A stretch of 64,000 bases of DNA, from positions 1 through 64,000 of the forward strand of contig QHWB01000074.1 in the NCBI GenBank assembly GCA_003222395.1, given 5' to 3'. Within the stretch, counting starts at the first letter, position 1. Every line of letters starts with the position of its first letter. The translations under genes and the position numbers were made by a program. The stretch comes from Acidobacteriota bacterium (GTDB taxonomy: Bacteria > Acidobacteriota > Vicinamibacteria > Vicinamibacterales > CAVVIG01). The notes below the pieces were generated by a model. That model worked only from the letters and a program-made list of their open reading frames with translations. It made no database searches and was not told the DNA's origin. Positions 28,746-36,995 of this stretch are shown here, piece after piece.

Positions 28746-29687
28746 CTGCGTTTCGACGGGCACCACGGTCAACTGCCGCCGCTGACCCTTTCGCAGCACC
28801 GTGAAGGTCGTCGGTGCGCCGATGCGATCTTCCGTGAGATGACGGTGGAGATCGTCCACGGCAGCCACCACTTCGTCGGCGCACGCCAGAATCACGTCGC
28901 CGTCCCGCAGCCCGGCTGTCGCGGCCGGGCTTTCCTTTTCCACGGACACCACGAGCACGCCCGACGAAACGGCGAGCTGATGCGCGCGCGCGAGCGCGCG
29001 CGGGATCGGCACGTTCTGTCCGGCGATGCCGACGTAGCTGCGGCGGATGCGGCCGTCGCGAATGAGGCGCGATGCGACGAAGCGCGCCGTGTTGCTCGCA
29101 ATCGCGAAGCACAGTCCCTGCGCCGGAAGGATGGTCGCCGTGTTGATGCCGATCACCTCGCCGCGCGTCGTCACGAGCGGTCCGCCCGAGTTGCCCGGAT
29201 TCAGCGCGGCGTCGGTCTGGATGATGTCGTCCATCAGGCGTCCCGACTGCGCGCGCAGCGATCGGCCGAGCGCGCTGACCACGCCGGCGGTCACTGAATG
29301 GTGGAAGCCGTACGGGTTGCCGATCGCGATCGCGACCTGGCCGACGCGGACGGCGCGCGAATCGGCGAGCGTCGCGAACGGAAATGGCGCGCGATCGGCG
29401 CCGACGCGGATGACCGCCAGATCGGTGTGCGCGTCGCGACCGACCAGGTCGGCCTGCATCGATCGGCCGTCCGGAAACATGACGTCGAGCCGGCCGCCGC
29501 GCGCGACGACGTGGCTGTTCGTCAGGATGAAGCCGTCGGGCGTGAAGATGACGCCCGATCCGCCTCCGCGCTCGACGTCCACTTTGACGACCGCCCGGCC
29601 GACGACGTCGACGGCGTGCGTCACCGCCCGCGAGTAGGCGTCGAGCAGCTCTTCATCATTTGTCTGATCGTTCGGTTGAGGGATCAC
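28740..29687 (-). CDS. HtrA/DegP-like serine protease with PDZ domain
   Basis: 315 residues from a GTG start (VIPQPNDQTNDEELLDAYSR). Full catalytic triad: His in FILTNSHVVARGG, Asp in GRDAHTDLAVIRV, Ser in DAALNPGNSGGPLVTTRGEV. One PDZ domain (SYVGIAGQNVPIPRALARAH; GVLVVSVEKESPAATAGLRD). No signal peptide is evident, so probably a cytoplasmic or atypically exported form. The longer upstream frame is rejected because it is Arg-rich and antisense to the propeller gene. Convergent with, and clearly paralogous to, the inactive copy at 27416-28312; the pair may arise from duplication. Confidence 0.9.
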   Translation of the reverse strand: MIPQPNDQTNDEELLDAYSRAVTHAVDVVGRAVVKVDVERGGGSGVIFTPDGFILTNSHVVARGGRLDVMFPDGRSMQADLVGRDAHTDLAVIRVGADRAPFPFATLADSRAVRVGQVAIAIGNPYGFHHSVTAGVVSALGRSLRAQSGRLMDDIIQTDAALNPGNSGGPLVTTRGEVIGINTATILPAQGLCFAIASNTARFVASRLIRDGRIRRSYVGIAGQNVPIPRALARAHQLAVSSGVLVVSVEKESPAATAGLRDGDVILACADEVVAAVDDLHRHLTEDRIGAPTTFTVLRKGQRRQLTVVPVETQP

Positions 29688-29740
29688 AGATCGATCGTAA
29701 GCAGTTGCATACGGGCCGGAGATCACCCAAACGGGTGATC

Positions 29741-30730
29741 TCACCTCACCCACGCCAACCCGTCGGGGCCGGCGCCGGCTGAAATCCGCTTCGTCACCTG
29801 CCACGTCTTCAGATCGATCATCGCCACGTTGTCGTCGCCGTTGACGGCGACGAAGGCGTGAGCGCCGGGCGGCGGGATGAGAATGCCTTCGGGCTGTCTG
29901 CCTAGCGGCATCCGTCTGATCTCTTTGCGCGCCGACGCGTCGACGACGACGAGATCGCCGGCCTCCAGATCGGAGATGAGCGCGAACTTGCCGTCGGGCG
30001 TCAGCTTGATCCGATTGGAGCGCTTCGTGCCGACGTTGATCGTCTGCGTCACCTTCCCGCTGGCCACGTCGATGATCGAGACGCCGCCGTCCTGCGAATG
30101 CGCGCTCCACACTTCCCTGCCGTTCGGCGAGAGCTCGATGCCCTCAGGCCCCTTGCCGACCGCAATCGGTGTCTGCGTCCACTTGCCGTCGGCCCCCTGC
30201 TGAATTTTCGAGACGCTGTCCGATCCGATGTTCGACGTGAAGATCGTCTTGAGATCCTTCGTCACCAGCACCATATGCGTCGTCGACTGACCGGTTTCGA
30301 ACTGCCAGTCGATCCTGTCAGCCGCCGGATCGTAGCGCGCGATCGATTTGCTCCCTTCAGCGGTGAAGTACAGCTTGCCGCCGGCGAAATCGAGCCCGTG
30401 CGGGCGGCTGAGCGGCGCGATGTCGACTCGCCGCAGCTCTTTCTGCGCGGCGACGTCGACCATCGAAATCGTGTGGCCCGGCGCCGGGCCGGTGCCGTAG
30501 TTGCTGGCGAACGCGTACTTGCCGTCGGAAGAGGTCACGAGCTCGTGTGGTCCTTGTCCCACCGGCACGCGGCCGAGGATCGTTCCGGATTCAGGATCGA
30601 CGATCGCAAGCGTCCCCTCCTCTTTGTTCAGGACGAGAAGCTTCGGAGACGATTGCTGCGCGGACGCGAGCGCGGCGGCCATGAATATGGCGACGAGGCC
30701 GGAGACACATGATGTTTTCATGATGTTCAC
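29741..30730 (-). CDS. Exported YVTN-type beta-propeller protein
   Basis: 329 residues. Signal peptide MNIMKTSCVSGLVAIFMAAA-LASAQ. Seven short blades of the YVTN type (KLLVLNKEEGTLAIVDPESG, GRVPVGQGPHELVTSSDGKY, ISMVDVAAQKELRRVDIAPL, GRQPEGILIPPPGAHAFVAV, MIDLKTWQVTKRISAGAGPD). A GTG at 30730 and an ATG at 30721 are both usable starts; the latter gives MKTSCVSG, a more usual signal peptide. A scaffold or quinoprotein-like fold without cofactor site is inferred. Its start lies 3 bases from the stop of the TPP-enzyme fragment. Confidence 0.88.
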   Translation of the reverse strand: MNIMKTSCVSGLVAIFMAAALASAQQSSPKLLVLNKEEGTLAIVDPESGTILGRVPVGQGPHELVTSSDGKYAFASNYGTGPAPGHTISMVDVAAQKELRRVDIAPLSRPHGLDFAGGKLYFTAEGSKSIARYDPAADRIDWQFETGQSTTHMVLVTKDLKTIFTSNIGSDSVSKIQQGADGKWTQTPIAVGKGPEGIELSPNGREVWSAHSQDGGVSIIDVASGKVTQTINVGTKRSNRIKLTPDGKFALISDLEAGDLVVVDASARKEIRRMPLGRQPEGILIPPPGAHAFVAVNGDDNVAMIDLKTWQVTKRISAGAGPDGLAWVR

Positions 30731-30733
30731 ACC

Positions 30734-30934
30734 CTACGCGATTTCGACGGAAGATGCGCGCCGTGCCCTCACGCAAGAATCGGCCGTTTCGGTCGCCGTC
30801 AACACGAACGGCAACCCGGCGTGAGCGGCCGCTTCGATTAAGTCGAGATTGCTCCCGCCGCCGGGCACGCCGAACAGCGTGGCGACACCCGCGTCGTGCA
30901 ATGAGCGAATGATCGCATCAGCAACCGAGGGCAT
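30734..30934 (-). pseudogene. N-terminal fragment of a TPP-dependent enzyme
   Basis: 66 residues. The first 50 (MPSVADAIIRSLHDAGVATL, FGVPGGGSNLDLIEAAAHAG, LPFVLTATETA) are the start of the pyrimidine-binding domain of acetolactate-synthase-like TPP enzymes, including the GxPGG turn and the catalytic Glu strand (TxTE). Real enzymes run to over 500 residues; here the sequence changes after TETA to an unrelated tail (DSCVRARRASSVEIA) and stops. A truncated remnant, probably not functional. Confidence 0.7.
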
Positions 30935-30971
30935 GAACGCGGAGACCGCCGATCATAGAAACAGACAGTAG

Positions 30972-30991
30972 CGTCCGGCTTCAGCCGGACG
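30972..30991. repeat. 20-bp perfect palindrome CGTCCGGCTTCAGCCGGACG
   Basis: Preceded by GTAG. It sits between the TPP fragment and the acyl-CoA dehydrogenase gene, divergent starts on both sides. Resembles the loops of the other palindromes (CTTCAG core), so is likely a member of an interspersed set; a regulatory role is possible but unsupported. Confidence 0.5.
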
Positions 30992-31019
30992 AGACAGAGC
31001 TGCGAGTATCATCATCCGC

Positions 31020-32177
31020 GTGGCGACCGCCGATCTCCATCGCGATCTGCGCAGCGCCGTACGCGATCTGTGCAAAGCCTTTCCCGACAGCTACTGGCGC
31101 GACCTCGACCGCGTGCGGGCGTATCCCGACGCCTTCGTCGGCGCGCTCACCGAGGGCGGCTACCTCGCCGCGCTGATCCCGGAGGAGTACGGCGGACACG
31201 GCCTCGGCATCGCCGAAGCGTCGGTCATTCTCGAAGAGATCAATCGCAGCGGCGGCAACGCCGGCGCGTGCCACGCGCAGATGTACACGATGGGGACGCT
31301 GCTGCGCCATGGATCTGAGGCGCAGAAGCGCGCGTTCCTGCCGAAGATTGCGAGCGGCGAGCTGCGGCTGCAGGCGTTTGGCGTCACAGAGCCGACGACG
31401 GGCTCCGATACGACGCAGCTGAAGACGACGGCGACGCGCAAGGACGGCGTCTACATCGTCCGCGGACAGAAGGTGTGGATCTCCCGGGCCGAACACTCCG
31501 ATCTGCTGCTGCTCGTCGCGAGAACAACGCCGGTGGACGACGTCAAGAAGCGCACCGACGGCTTGTCGATCCTGCTCATCGATCTGCGCAGTGCGGTCGG
31601 CCGCGGCCTGACGATCCGTCCGATTAGAACGATGATGAATCACGCGACGACCGAGTTGTTCTTCGACGACCTCGAGGTGCCGACCGATGCGCTGGTCGGC
31701 GAGGAGGGACAAGGATTCCGATACCTGCTCGACGGCCTCAACGCCGAGCGGATCCTGATCGCCGCCGAGTGCGTCGGCGACGGACGTTGGTTCGTCGACC
31801 GGGCGACGAAGTACGCGAAGGAGCGCGTCGTGTTCAATCGGCCGATCGGACAGAACCAGGGCGTGCAGTTTCCGATCGCGCGGGCGCACGTGAACGTCGA
31901 GGCGGCGGACCTGATGCGCGTTCGGGCGGCGGAGCTGTTCGATCGCGGCGAGCCGTGCGGCGCCGAAGCCAACATGGCGAAGCTGCTGGCGGCCGACGCG
32001 TCGTGGGAAGCCGCCAACGTCGCCGTCCAGACGCACGGCGGCTTTGGGTTCGCGGAGGACTACGACATCGAGCGCAAATTCCGCGAGACGCGCCTGTATC
32101 AGGTCGCGCCGATTTCGACGAACCTGATCCTCGCCTACATCGCTGAACACGTACTCGCGTTGCCCAGATCGTATTAG
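31020..32177 (+). CDS. Acyl-CoA dehydrogenase
   Basis: 385 residues, full length for the family, from a GTG start. N-terminal helical domain (FVGALTEGGYLAALIPEEYG), the middle beta domain with QAFGVTEPTTGSDTTQLKTT, VRGQKVWISRAEHSDLLLLV, and the C-terminal helical domain with ATKYAKERVVFNRPIGQNQG and a HGGFGFAEDYDIERKFRETR segment. The usual catalytic Glu position near the YxxxR stretch holds VQTHGGFGFAEDYDIER; assignment of the base needs a structure. An FAD enzyme forming a double bond in an acyl-CoA. Followed by CoA-transferase and MaoC genes; the three form a catabolic group. Confidence 0.93.
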   Translation: MATADLHRDLRSAVRDLCKAFPDSYWRDLDRVRAYPDAFVGALTEGGYLAALIPEEYGGHGLGIAEASVILEEINRSGGNAGACHAQMYTMGTLLRHGSEAQKRAFLPKIASGELRLQAFGVTEPTTGSDTTQLKTTATRKDGVYIVRGQKVWISRAEHSDLLLLVARTTPVDDVKKRTDGLSILLIDLRSAVGRGLTIRPIRTMMNHATTELFFDDLEVPTDALVGEEGQGFRYLLDGLNAERILIAAECVGDGRWFVDRATKYAKERVVFNRPIGQNQGVQFPIARAHVNVEAADLMRVRAAELFDRGEPCGAEANMAKLLAADASWEAANVAVQTHGGFGFAEDYDIERKFRETRLYQVAPISTNLILAYIAEHVLALPRSY

Positions 32178-32221
32178 AGAAAAAAATTGTCGGTGTGGAA
32201 TGTAAGCCTGCGACGTTCGGT

Positions 32222-32366
32222 TCTAGATACACGCGAGGGCTACGGCCCGAGCGTGTCAGCGCGTGACAGCCTTGAGCCGTTGCGAGGCGCGAACGCGCCG
32301 AGCAACCGCGCCGGGGGTGGGGCCCCGGCGCGAGTGGAAGATGGTGGGGCCCCACGCGAATAAGAA
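32222..32366 (+). repeat. Leader-associated repeat, copy A (upstream of the CoA-transferase gene)
   Basis: Starts TCTAGATACACGCGAG..., contains GAGCGTGTCAGCGCGT, and ends with GGTGGGGCCCCACGCG then AATAAGAA (32343-32366). The last 24 bases are identical to copy B at 56924-56947. Copy A has an extra block with a partial second GGGGTGGGGCCCC unit (near 32312-32326). It fills the non-coding gap between the acyl-CoA dehydrogenase and CoA-transferase genes. Confidence 0.8.
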
Positions 32367-32396
32367 GACGTTGGCTGCCCACCAACACAGCCAATA

Positions 32397-33575
32397 ATGC
32401 TTCCTCTTGAACACATCACCGTCGTCGCCGTTGAGCAGGCGGTCGCGGCGCCGTTCGCCACGCGCCATCTCGCCGACCTCGGGGCGCGCGTCATCAAGAT
32501 CGAGCGGCCCGACGGCGGCGACTTCGCACGCGGCTACGATGCAGCGGTCAACGGCCTGTCGTCGCATTTCGTCTGGCTGAATCGCACGAAGGAATCGCTG
32601 ACGCTCGATCTCAAACGGCCCGAAGCGTCAACGGTCATGTCGCGGCTGCTGGATCGCGCGGACGTGTTCGTCCAGAACCTCGCGCCCGGTGCGGCGTCGC
32701 GGCTCGGCATGGCCGCCGCCGATCTGCACGCGCGATATCCTCGACTGATCGTCTGCGACATCTCCGGATACGGATCGTCGGGTCCGTACGCCAACGAGAA
32801 GGCGTACGACCTGCTCGTCCAGAGCGAAGTCGGGCTGGTGTCGATCACCGGCAGCGAAGCGGAGCCGGCGAAAGCGGGCGTCTCGGTCGCCGATATCGCG
32901 GCGGGAATGTACACGTACTCCGGCATCCTCGCCGCGCTCGTCGCGCGCGCGCGGAGCGGACGGGGCACGATCGTCGAAGTTTCGCTGTTCGACGCGCTGT
33001 CGGAGTGGATGGGATTCGCCGCGTACTACACCGCCTACAGCGGATCGCCGCCGCCGCGGACCGGCGCCCATCACGCCTCGATCGCGCCATACGGGCCATT
33101 TCGCACACGTGACGGCGACACCGTCGTCCTCGCCGTGCAGAACGCGCGCGAGTGGATGCGATTCTGCGCGGAGGTGCTCGGACGGTCCGAGCTGGCCGGC
33201 GATGACCGGTTCCGCACGAACCCGCTGCGCGTCGCCAATCGCAGCGCGCTGCACCTCGCTATCGAGTCGGCGCTCGGATCGCTCCCCACGTCCGACGTCG
33301 TCGCCCGGCTGAAGGCGGCGCGCATCGCCCACGCGCGCGTGAACTCGGTGGCACAGTATCTCGACCATCCGCAGCTCGGCGAACGCGACGTGTGGCGAGA
33401 GATCGCTTCGCCGGCGGGCGTTCTGCGCGCGATGATTCCGCCGGTCCGCATGGCCGGCGTCGCGCCGGCGGTCGGGCCGGTGCCGGCGCTCGGCCAGCAC
33501 ACCGACGCGATCCTCCGCGAGCTCGGCGTGAACGGCGACACGATTGCCCGCTGGCGGCGGGAGGGAGTCATCTGA
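32397..33575 (+). CDS. Family III CoA-transferase (CaiB/BaiF)
   Basis: 392 residues, full length. N-terminal MLPLEHITVVAVEQAVAAPF, ARVIKIERPDGGDFARGYDA, and LNRTKESLTLDLKRPEAS are family hallmarks, as is GYGSSGPYANEKAYDLLVQS containing the catalytic Asp (YDLLVQ, equivalent to the Asp that forms the acyl-anhydride). C-terminal part carries WMRFCAEVLGRSELAGDDRF and VPALGQHTDAILRELG. Transfers CoA between organic acids by a ping-pong or ternary mechanism. It is followed without gap by the MaoC gene (TGA then ATG), so transfer and hydration probably act on the same acyl-CoA. Substrate not known. Confidence 0.93.
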   Translation: MLPLEHITVVAVEQAVAAPFATRHLADLGARVIKIERPDGGDFARGYDAAVNGLSSHFVWLNRTKESLTLDLKRPEASTVMSRLLDRADVFVQNLAPGAASRLGMAAADLHARYPRLIVCDISGYGSSGPYANEKAYDLLVQSEVGLVSITGSEAEPAKAGVSVADIAAGMYTYSGILAALVARARSGRGTIVEVSLFDALSEWMGFAAYYTAYSGSPPPRTGAHHASIAPYGPFRTRDGDTVVLAVQNAREWMRFCAEVLGRSELAGDDRFRTNPLRVANRSALHLAIESALGSLPTSDVVARLKAARIAHARVNSVAQYLDHPQLGERDVWREIASPAGVLRAMIPPVRMAGVAPAVGPVPALGQHTDAILRELGVNGDTIARWRREGVI

Positions 33576-34061
33576 ATGGCGAGCAAACAGGGATGGACGG
33601 GCCGCGTGTTCGAGGATTTTCATGTCGGCGACGTCTACGAGCATCCGCTGGGCCGCACGCTGCTCGCCGCTGACAACGTGTGGTTCACCTGCCTGACGCT
33701 GAACACGAATCCGATCCACCTGGATGCCGTCTATGCGGCCGAGACCGAATTCAAGCGGCCGCTCATGAACTCGTGCTTCACGCTCGCGCTCGTCACCGGT
33801 CAGTCGGTGATCGATCTCACGCAGAACGCCGTCGCGAACCTTGGATGGGACGAAGTGCGGCTGCCGCATCCCGTGTTCGAGGGCGACACGATTTATTCGC
33901 GGAGTGAGGTGCTCGACACGCGCGAGTCGAAGTCGCGGCCGAAGGCGGGCATCGTTCGGGTGAAGACGACCGGCGTGAACCAGAACGGCACGCCGGTCAT
34001 CGAGTTCAAGCGGACGTTCATGGTCTGGAAGAAGGGGCATGTTCCGGCGCGGCGCACGTGA
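33576..34061 (+). CDS. MaoC-like enoyl-CoA hydratase (mesaconyl-CoA hydratase-like)
   Basis: 161 residues, one hot-dog domain. RVFEDFHVGDVYEHPLGRTL, LLAADNVWFTCLTLNTNPIH, the (S/T)LALVTGQSV segment and AVANLGWDEVRLPHPVFEGD are the MaoC pattern, with the Asp/His pair replaced by N-x-NPIHLD, as in the mesaconyl-CoA / 2-methylfumaryl-CoA hydratase branch. Together with the CaiB gene it resembles the mct/mch pair that handles mesaconyl-CoA in other bacteria; the exact substrate is inferred. Its last 44 bases overlap the convergent esterase gene. Confidence 0.87.
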   Translation: MASKQGWTGRVFEDFHVGDVYEHPLGRTLLAADNVWFTCLTLNTNPIHLDAVYAAETEFKRPLMNSCFTLALVTGQSVIDLTQNAVANLGWDEVRLPHPVFEGDTIYSRSEVLDTRESKSRPKAGIVRVKTTGVNQNGTPVIEFKRTFMVWKKGHVPARRT

Positions 34062-35607
34062 AGCTCGCCGCCTCGTCGATGCTTCCCGCTTCCTTGTACT
34101 TCGCGACCTGCGGATACGGACAGAGCGGCCGCGTTCGTACCACTTTCCCGTCGACGATGCGCGACGCGATGATGGTCGAGGGCGCAGTGCCTTTTTCGAC
34201 CCACTCGACGAGCGGCGTGAACGCGTCGAACGTGCTCGGTCCGACGCCGCCGCCGCAGTGGAACATGCCGGGCACCATGAAGAGCCGGTAGAAGTCGGCT
34301 GTGGGCGCCCCCACCCGCTGCATCACGCTCTCGTAATAGCGAATGCCCATGAGCGGGTTCAGCGCAGGATCGGCCCAGCCGTAGTAGCTGACGATCTTGC
34401 CGCCGCGCGCCTTGAACCGCGACAGATCGGGATCGGTCGCGTCGAGCGCGCTTCGCGCCGATTGCACCTTGTCCAGATCGGCGTTGACGTCGAACGTCTT
34501 CCAGTCGTAGCTCGCGTTCGGGCGGCCGAACGCCATGTTCCTGAAGAACGTCTCGCCGAACGCCACTTGAATCGGCTGCGGCGCCTGGCTCGACACGAAC
34601 CACGGCGTCCAGCCGGCTTCAGCACCGACTGGCCATCCCGGAAAGAACGTCTCGCCGTTGCGCGTGACGCCGCGATAGATCGCGGCGAGAGCATCCAGCT
34701 GGCCGGCTGTGAAACAGCTCTCGCCGTCCGCCTCGGCGGCGCAGCGCGGCAGGTCGGCCGCCGGATCGAAATGGCATCGACGCGGATCGTCGATGAGGCC
34801 GTCCTTCAATCCATCAGCGGCGTCGCATTTCGCATAGACCGCCTCGGACAGCGTCTTCAGCTTGGACGCGGGAATCGGCGACGCGGCGAGCGCGCGTTGT
34901 CCGGCCGCGTAGCTGATCATCGTTCCAGAGAAATCGAGGACCGGCGCGCCGACGACGATGCCGTCGAAATCGTCGGGAAACCGCTGCGCAGAGATCAATC
35001 CTTGCCGCCCGCCGGTCGAGCAGCCGTCGAAATACGAATGCCGCGGCGCGACGTCGTAGTACGACTGAAGAATCCGTCTGGCCGTCAGCGCGGTGACGTG
35101 CACCGCGCGAAACGCGTAGTCGACGAACTTCTGCGGATCGGCAGCAAAGGTTCCAAGAGGTTCGCGCGCGCCGTCGTGACCGGTGTTGGTCTGGGCCGTC
35201 GCGAAGCCGCGCGACAGCGCGCGCTTCATCGTCGTCACGCGCGCGGGCGCGTCGAGCGCCTCGCCCGCATAGCCGCCGTTGCCGAACATGTAGAGCCGGC
35301 CGTTCCACGCCGACGGCAGCGCCACTTCGAACCGGATCTCCGGAGCGATCAGGCCGGCCACGCGGCAGTGGACCGGCGCATCGCCGCTCGCCGGAACAGC
35401 CGTGGCCGACACGATCGAAAACTCGTAGCCGGTGAGCGCGATCAACGCGGCGCACCCGGTTCGCGGAGCAATGGGCGCCGCGTCGCCAAGGACGGAGCTC
35501 TTCCAGTCCCTGAACTGCGACCCGTTCTGCGCGCTCGCCGGTGCGATCAGCAGCGCGATGACGGCTCCGACGTATGTCAGTCGTGCGCGCAGTCTCGTCG
35601 GCGACAT
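34018..35607 (-). CDS. Tannase / feruloyl-esterase-family exported esterase
   Basis: 529 residues from MSPTRLRARLTYVGAVIALL (signal peptide to APASA). The tannase fold is shown by MFGNGGYAGEALDAPARVTT, the nucleophile motif FDGCSTGGRQGLISAQRFPD, FVDYAFRAVHVTALTARRIL, ISYYGWADPALNPLMGIRYY (catalytic Asp) and PGMFHCGGGVGPSTFDAFTP (catalytic His, next to a conserved Cys that can disulfide-link to CSTGG). GAGAGGTG lies 6 bases before the start. Cleaves ester bonds of gallate, ferulate or related phenolic esters. It is the last gene of a leftward set with PrpD, TPP enzyme and SDR genes, suggesting feeding of plant-derived acids (inference). Overlaps the MaoC gene tail-to-tail. Confidence 0.9.
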   Translation of the reverse strand: MSPTRLRARLTYVGAVIALLIAPASAQNGSQFRDWKSSVLGDAAPIAPRTGCAALIALTGYEFSIVSATAVPASGDAPVHCRVAGLIAPEIRFEVALPSAWNGRLYMFGNGGYAGEALDAPARVTTMKRALSRGFATAQTNTGHDGAREPLGTFAADPQKFVDYAFRAVHVTALTARRILQSYYDVAPRHSYFDGCSTGGRQGLISAQRFPDDFDGIVVGAPVLDFSGTMISYAAGQRALAASPIPASKLKTLSEAVYAKCDAADGLKDGLIDDPRRCHFDPAADLPRCAAEADGESCFTAGQLDALAAIYRGVTRNGETFFPGWPVGAEAGWTPWFVSSQAPQPIQVAFGETFFRNMAFGRPNASYDWKTFDVNADLDKVQSARSALDATDPDLSRFKARGGKIVSYYGWADPALNPLMGIRYYESVMQRVGAPTADFYRLFMVPGMFHCGGGVGPSTFDAFTPLVEWVEKGTAPSTIIASRIVDGKVVRTRPLCPYPQVAKYKEAGSIDEAASFTCAAPEHAPSSRP

Positions 35608-35618
35608 ACACACCTCTC

Positions 35619-36995
35619 TCAGATCTTCTGGACGGGCAGCGCCTGCAGCGAATCGATCAGCGATCGGACGCGCTGAGCATGGTCGATCGCGCGGAGCGCC
35701 GCAAGCCCTTCGCGCGCGCGCGCTTCGGGAAGCGCCCGAAGCGCGCACGCGGTGAATTTCTCCGCCAGCTCGTCGTCGTGCGCCGGACGGTCGGGGTAGC
35801 CGCGCGCGCCGTTGGCCGACGCCGTCAGGACGCGGCCGTCAGCCAGTCGGACCGTGACGCGCGCCTGCGTGAGCGGCGCCGCCGAACGGTCGAGCGTCGC
35901 GTCGAGGTGCATCCGAACGCGCGGCATCAGCCGAACGATGCGGTCGTCTCGCAGTCGATCGTCGTCGAAGGAGTCGAGGCCGACGCGCCCGTCGACGATG
36001 GCCGCGGCCGCGCAGAACGGCATGCTGAACTTCCCTTCGAGCGCCGTTGAAGGGCGATCGTGCACGAGGACCGTCGGCGTGATCGCGTCGACGCCGATCT
36101 CGATCGTCTCGACGTCGCCGGCGGTGAACCGGTGGCGCCGCTGCAAATCGAGCAGCGTGTCGAGCGCGGGATGCGTCGCCGCACACGACGGGTACAGCTT
36201 CACGGTGATGCCGGTGTCGAGAATTTCCCACCGCGATCCGAGATCGGACTGGGCGTCGAGCGAGGGCGACGCGCTGTCCATCGCGGCCAGAAATCCCTGC
36301 GGCCCGTCGAGCGCAGACGCGCTCGCCGTCATGCCGCTTGCGGCGAGCCGCGCCGCGACGACGCCGTTGCGAGCGGCGAGCCCTGCGTGCAGCGGCTTCA
36401 CCATCGAGCCGAAGTTCTCCTTCAGTCCCGAGGCCTCGGACGCGGCAATCGCGAGCGCGTGTCCTGTCTGCACGATCTGAAGGCCCAGGAGACGCGACGC
36501 CGCGCCAGCCGCGCCGAGCGTTCCGAGCGTCGAGGTGCAGTGCCATCCGCGCTGATAGTGCCGCGGGTTCATCGCGCGCCCCAAGCGCGCCTCGACTTCG
36601 AATCCGACAATGTAGGCCTCGAGCAGCGCGCGGCCCGATGCGTCGACGAGCTCGGCCGCCGCGAGGCCGGCGGAGACGAGCGGCGCGCTCGGGTGCGCGA
36701 GCGAGACGAAGCACATGTCGTCGAAGTCGTGCGCGTGCGCCGCGGTGCCATTCGCCAGCGCCGCCGCCGAGGCGCTCGCGCAGAGGTCCGTGCCGAGAAT
36801 CCGGCACCGGCGGCCGCTTGCCTTTGCGACGGCGGCGCCCTCTTCGGCGGCGACGACCTGCTGGACGATCCGCGCGGCCGGTTCGGATGCGCCGGCGAGC
36901 ATCACGCCGATCGTGTCGAGGACGGCGCTCGCCGCGACGGCGCGCGCCGCCTGCGGCGGCATCGCGTCGATGACGAAGCGTGCAAGGCTCAGCAT
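35619..36995 (-). CDS. MmgE/PrpD family protein
   Basis: 458 residues from MLSLARFVIDAMPPQAARAV. Typical of the family: DTIGVMLAGASEPAARIV, ANGTAAHAHDFDDMCFVSLA, AHPSAPLVSAGLAAAEL, GFEVEARLGRAMNPRHYQRG, WHCTSTLGTLGAAGAASRLL and KLYPSCAATHPALDTLLD. The family includes 2-methylcitrate dehydratase, cis-aconitate decarboxylase and iminodisuccinate epimerase, so the reaction here is not fixed. Its ATG lies inside the end of the upstream TPP-enzyme frame (overlap ATGCTGA), a sign of coupling. Distances and coupling indicate one transcript with the SDR and esterase genes. Confidence 0.92.
   Translation of the reverse strand: MLSLARFVIDAMPPQAARAVAASAVLDTIGVMLAGASEPAARIVQQVVAAEEGAAVAKASGRRCRILGTDLCASASAAALANGTAAHAHDFDDMCFVSLAHPSAPLVSAGLAAAELVDASGRALLEAYIVGFEVEARLGRAMNPRHYQRGWHCTSTLGTLGAAGAASRLLGLQIVQTGHALAIAASEASGLKENFGSMVKPLHAGLAARNGVVAARLAASGMTASASALDGPQGFLAAMDSASPSLDAQSDLGSRWEILDTGITVKLYPSCAATHPALDTLLDLQRRHRFTAGDVETIEIGVDAITPTVLVHDRPSTALEGKFSMPFCAAAAIVDGRVGLDSFDDDRLRDDRIVRLMPRVRMHLDATLDRSAAPLTQARVTVRLADGRVLTASANGARGYPDRPAHDDELAEKFTACALRALPEARAREGLAALRAIDHAQRVRSLIDSLQALPVQKI

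Noticed and set aside
29688-30110. Extended N-terminus of the HtrA gene
   Set aside because: Upstream 140 residues are Arg-rich and antisense-like within the propeller gene; GTG at 29687 begins the sensible sequence.
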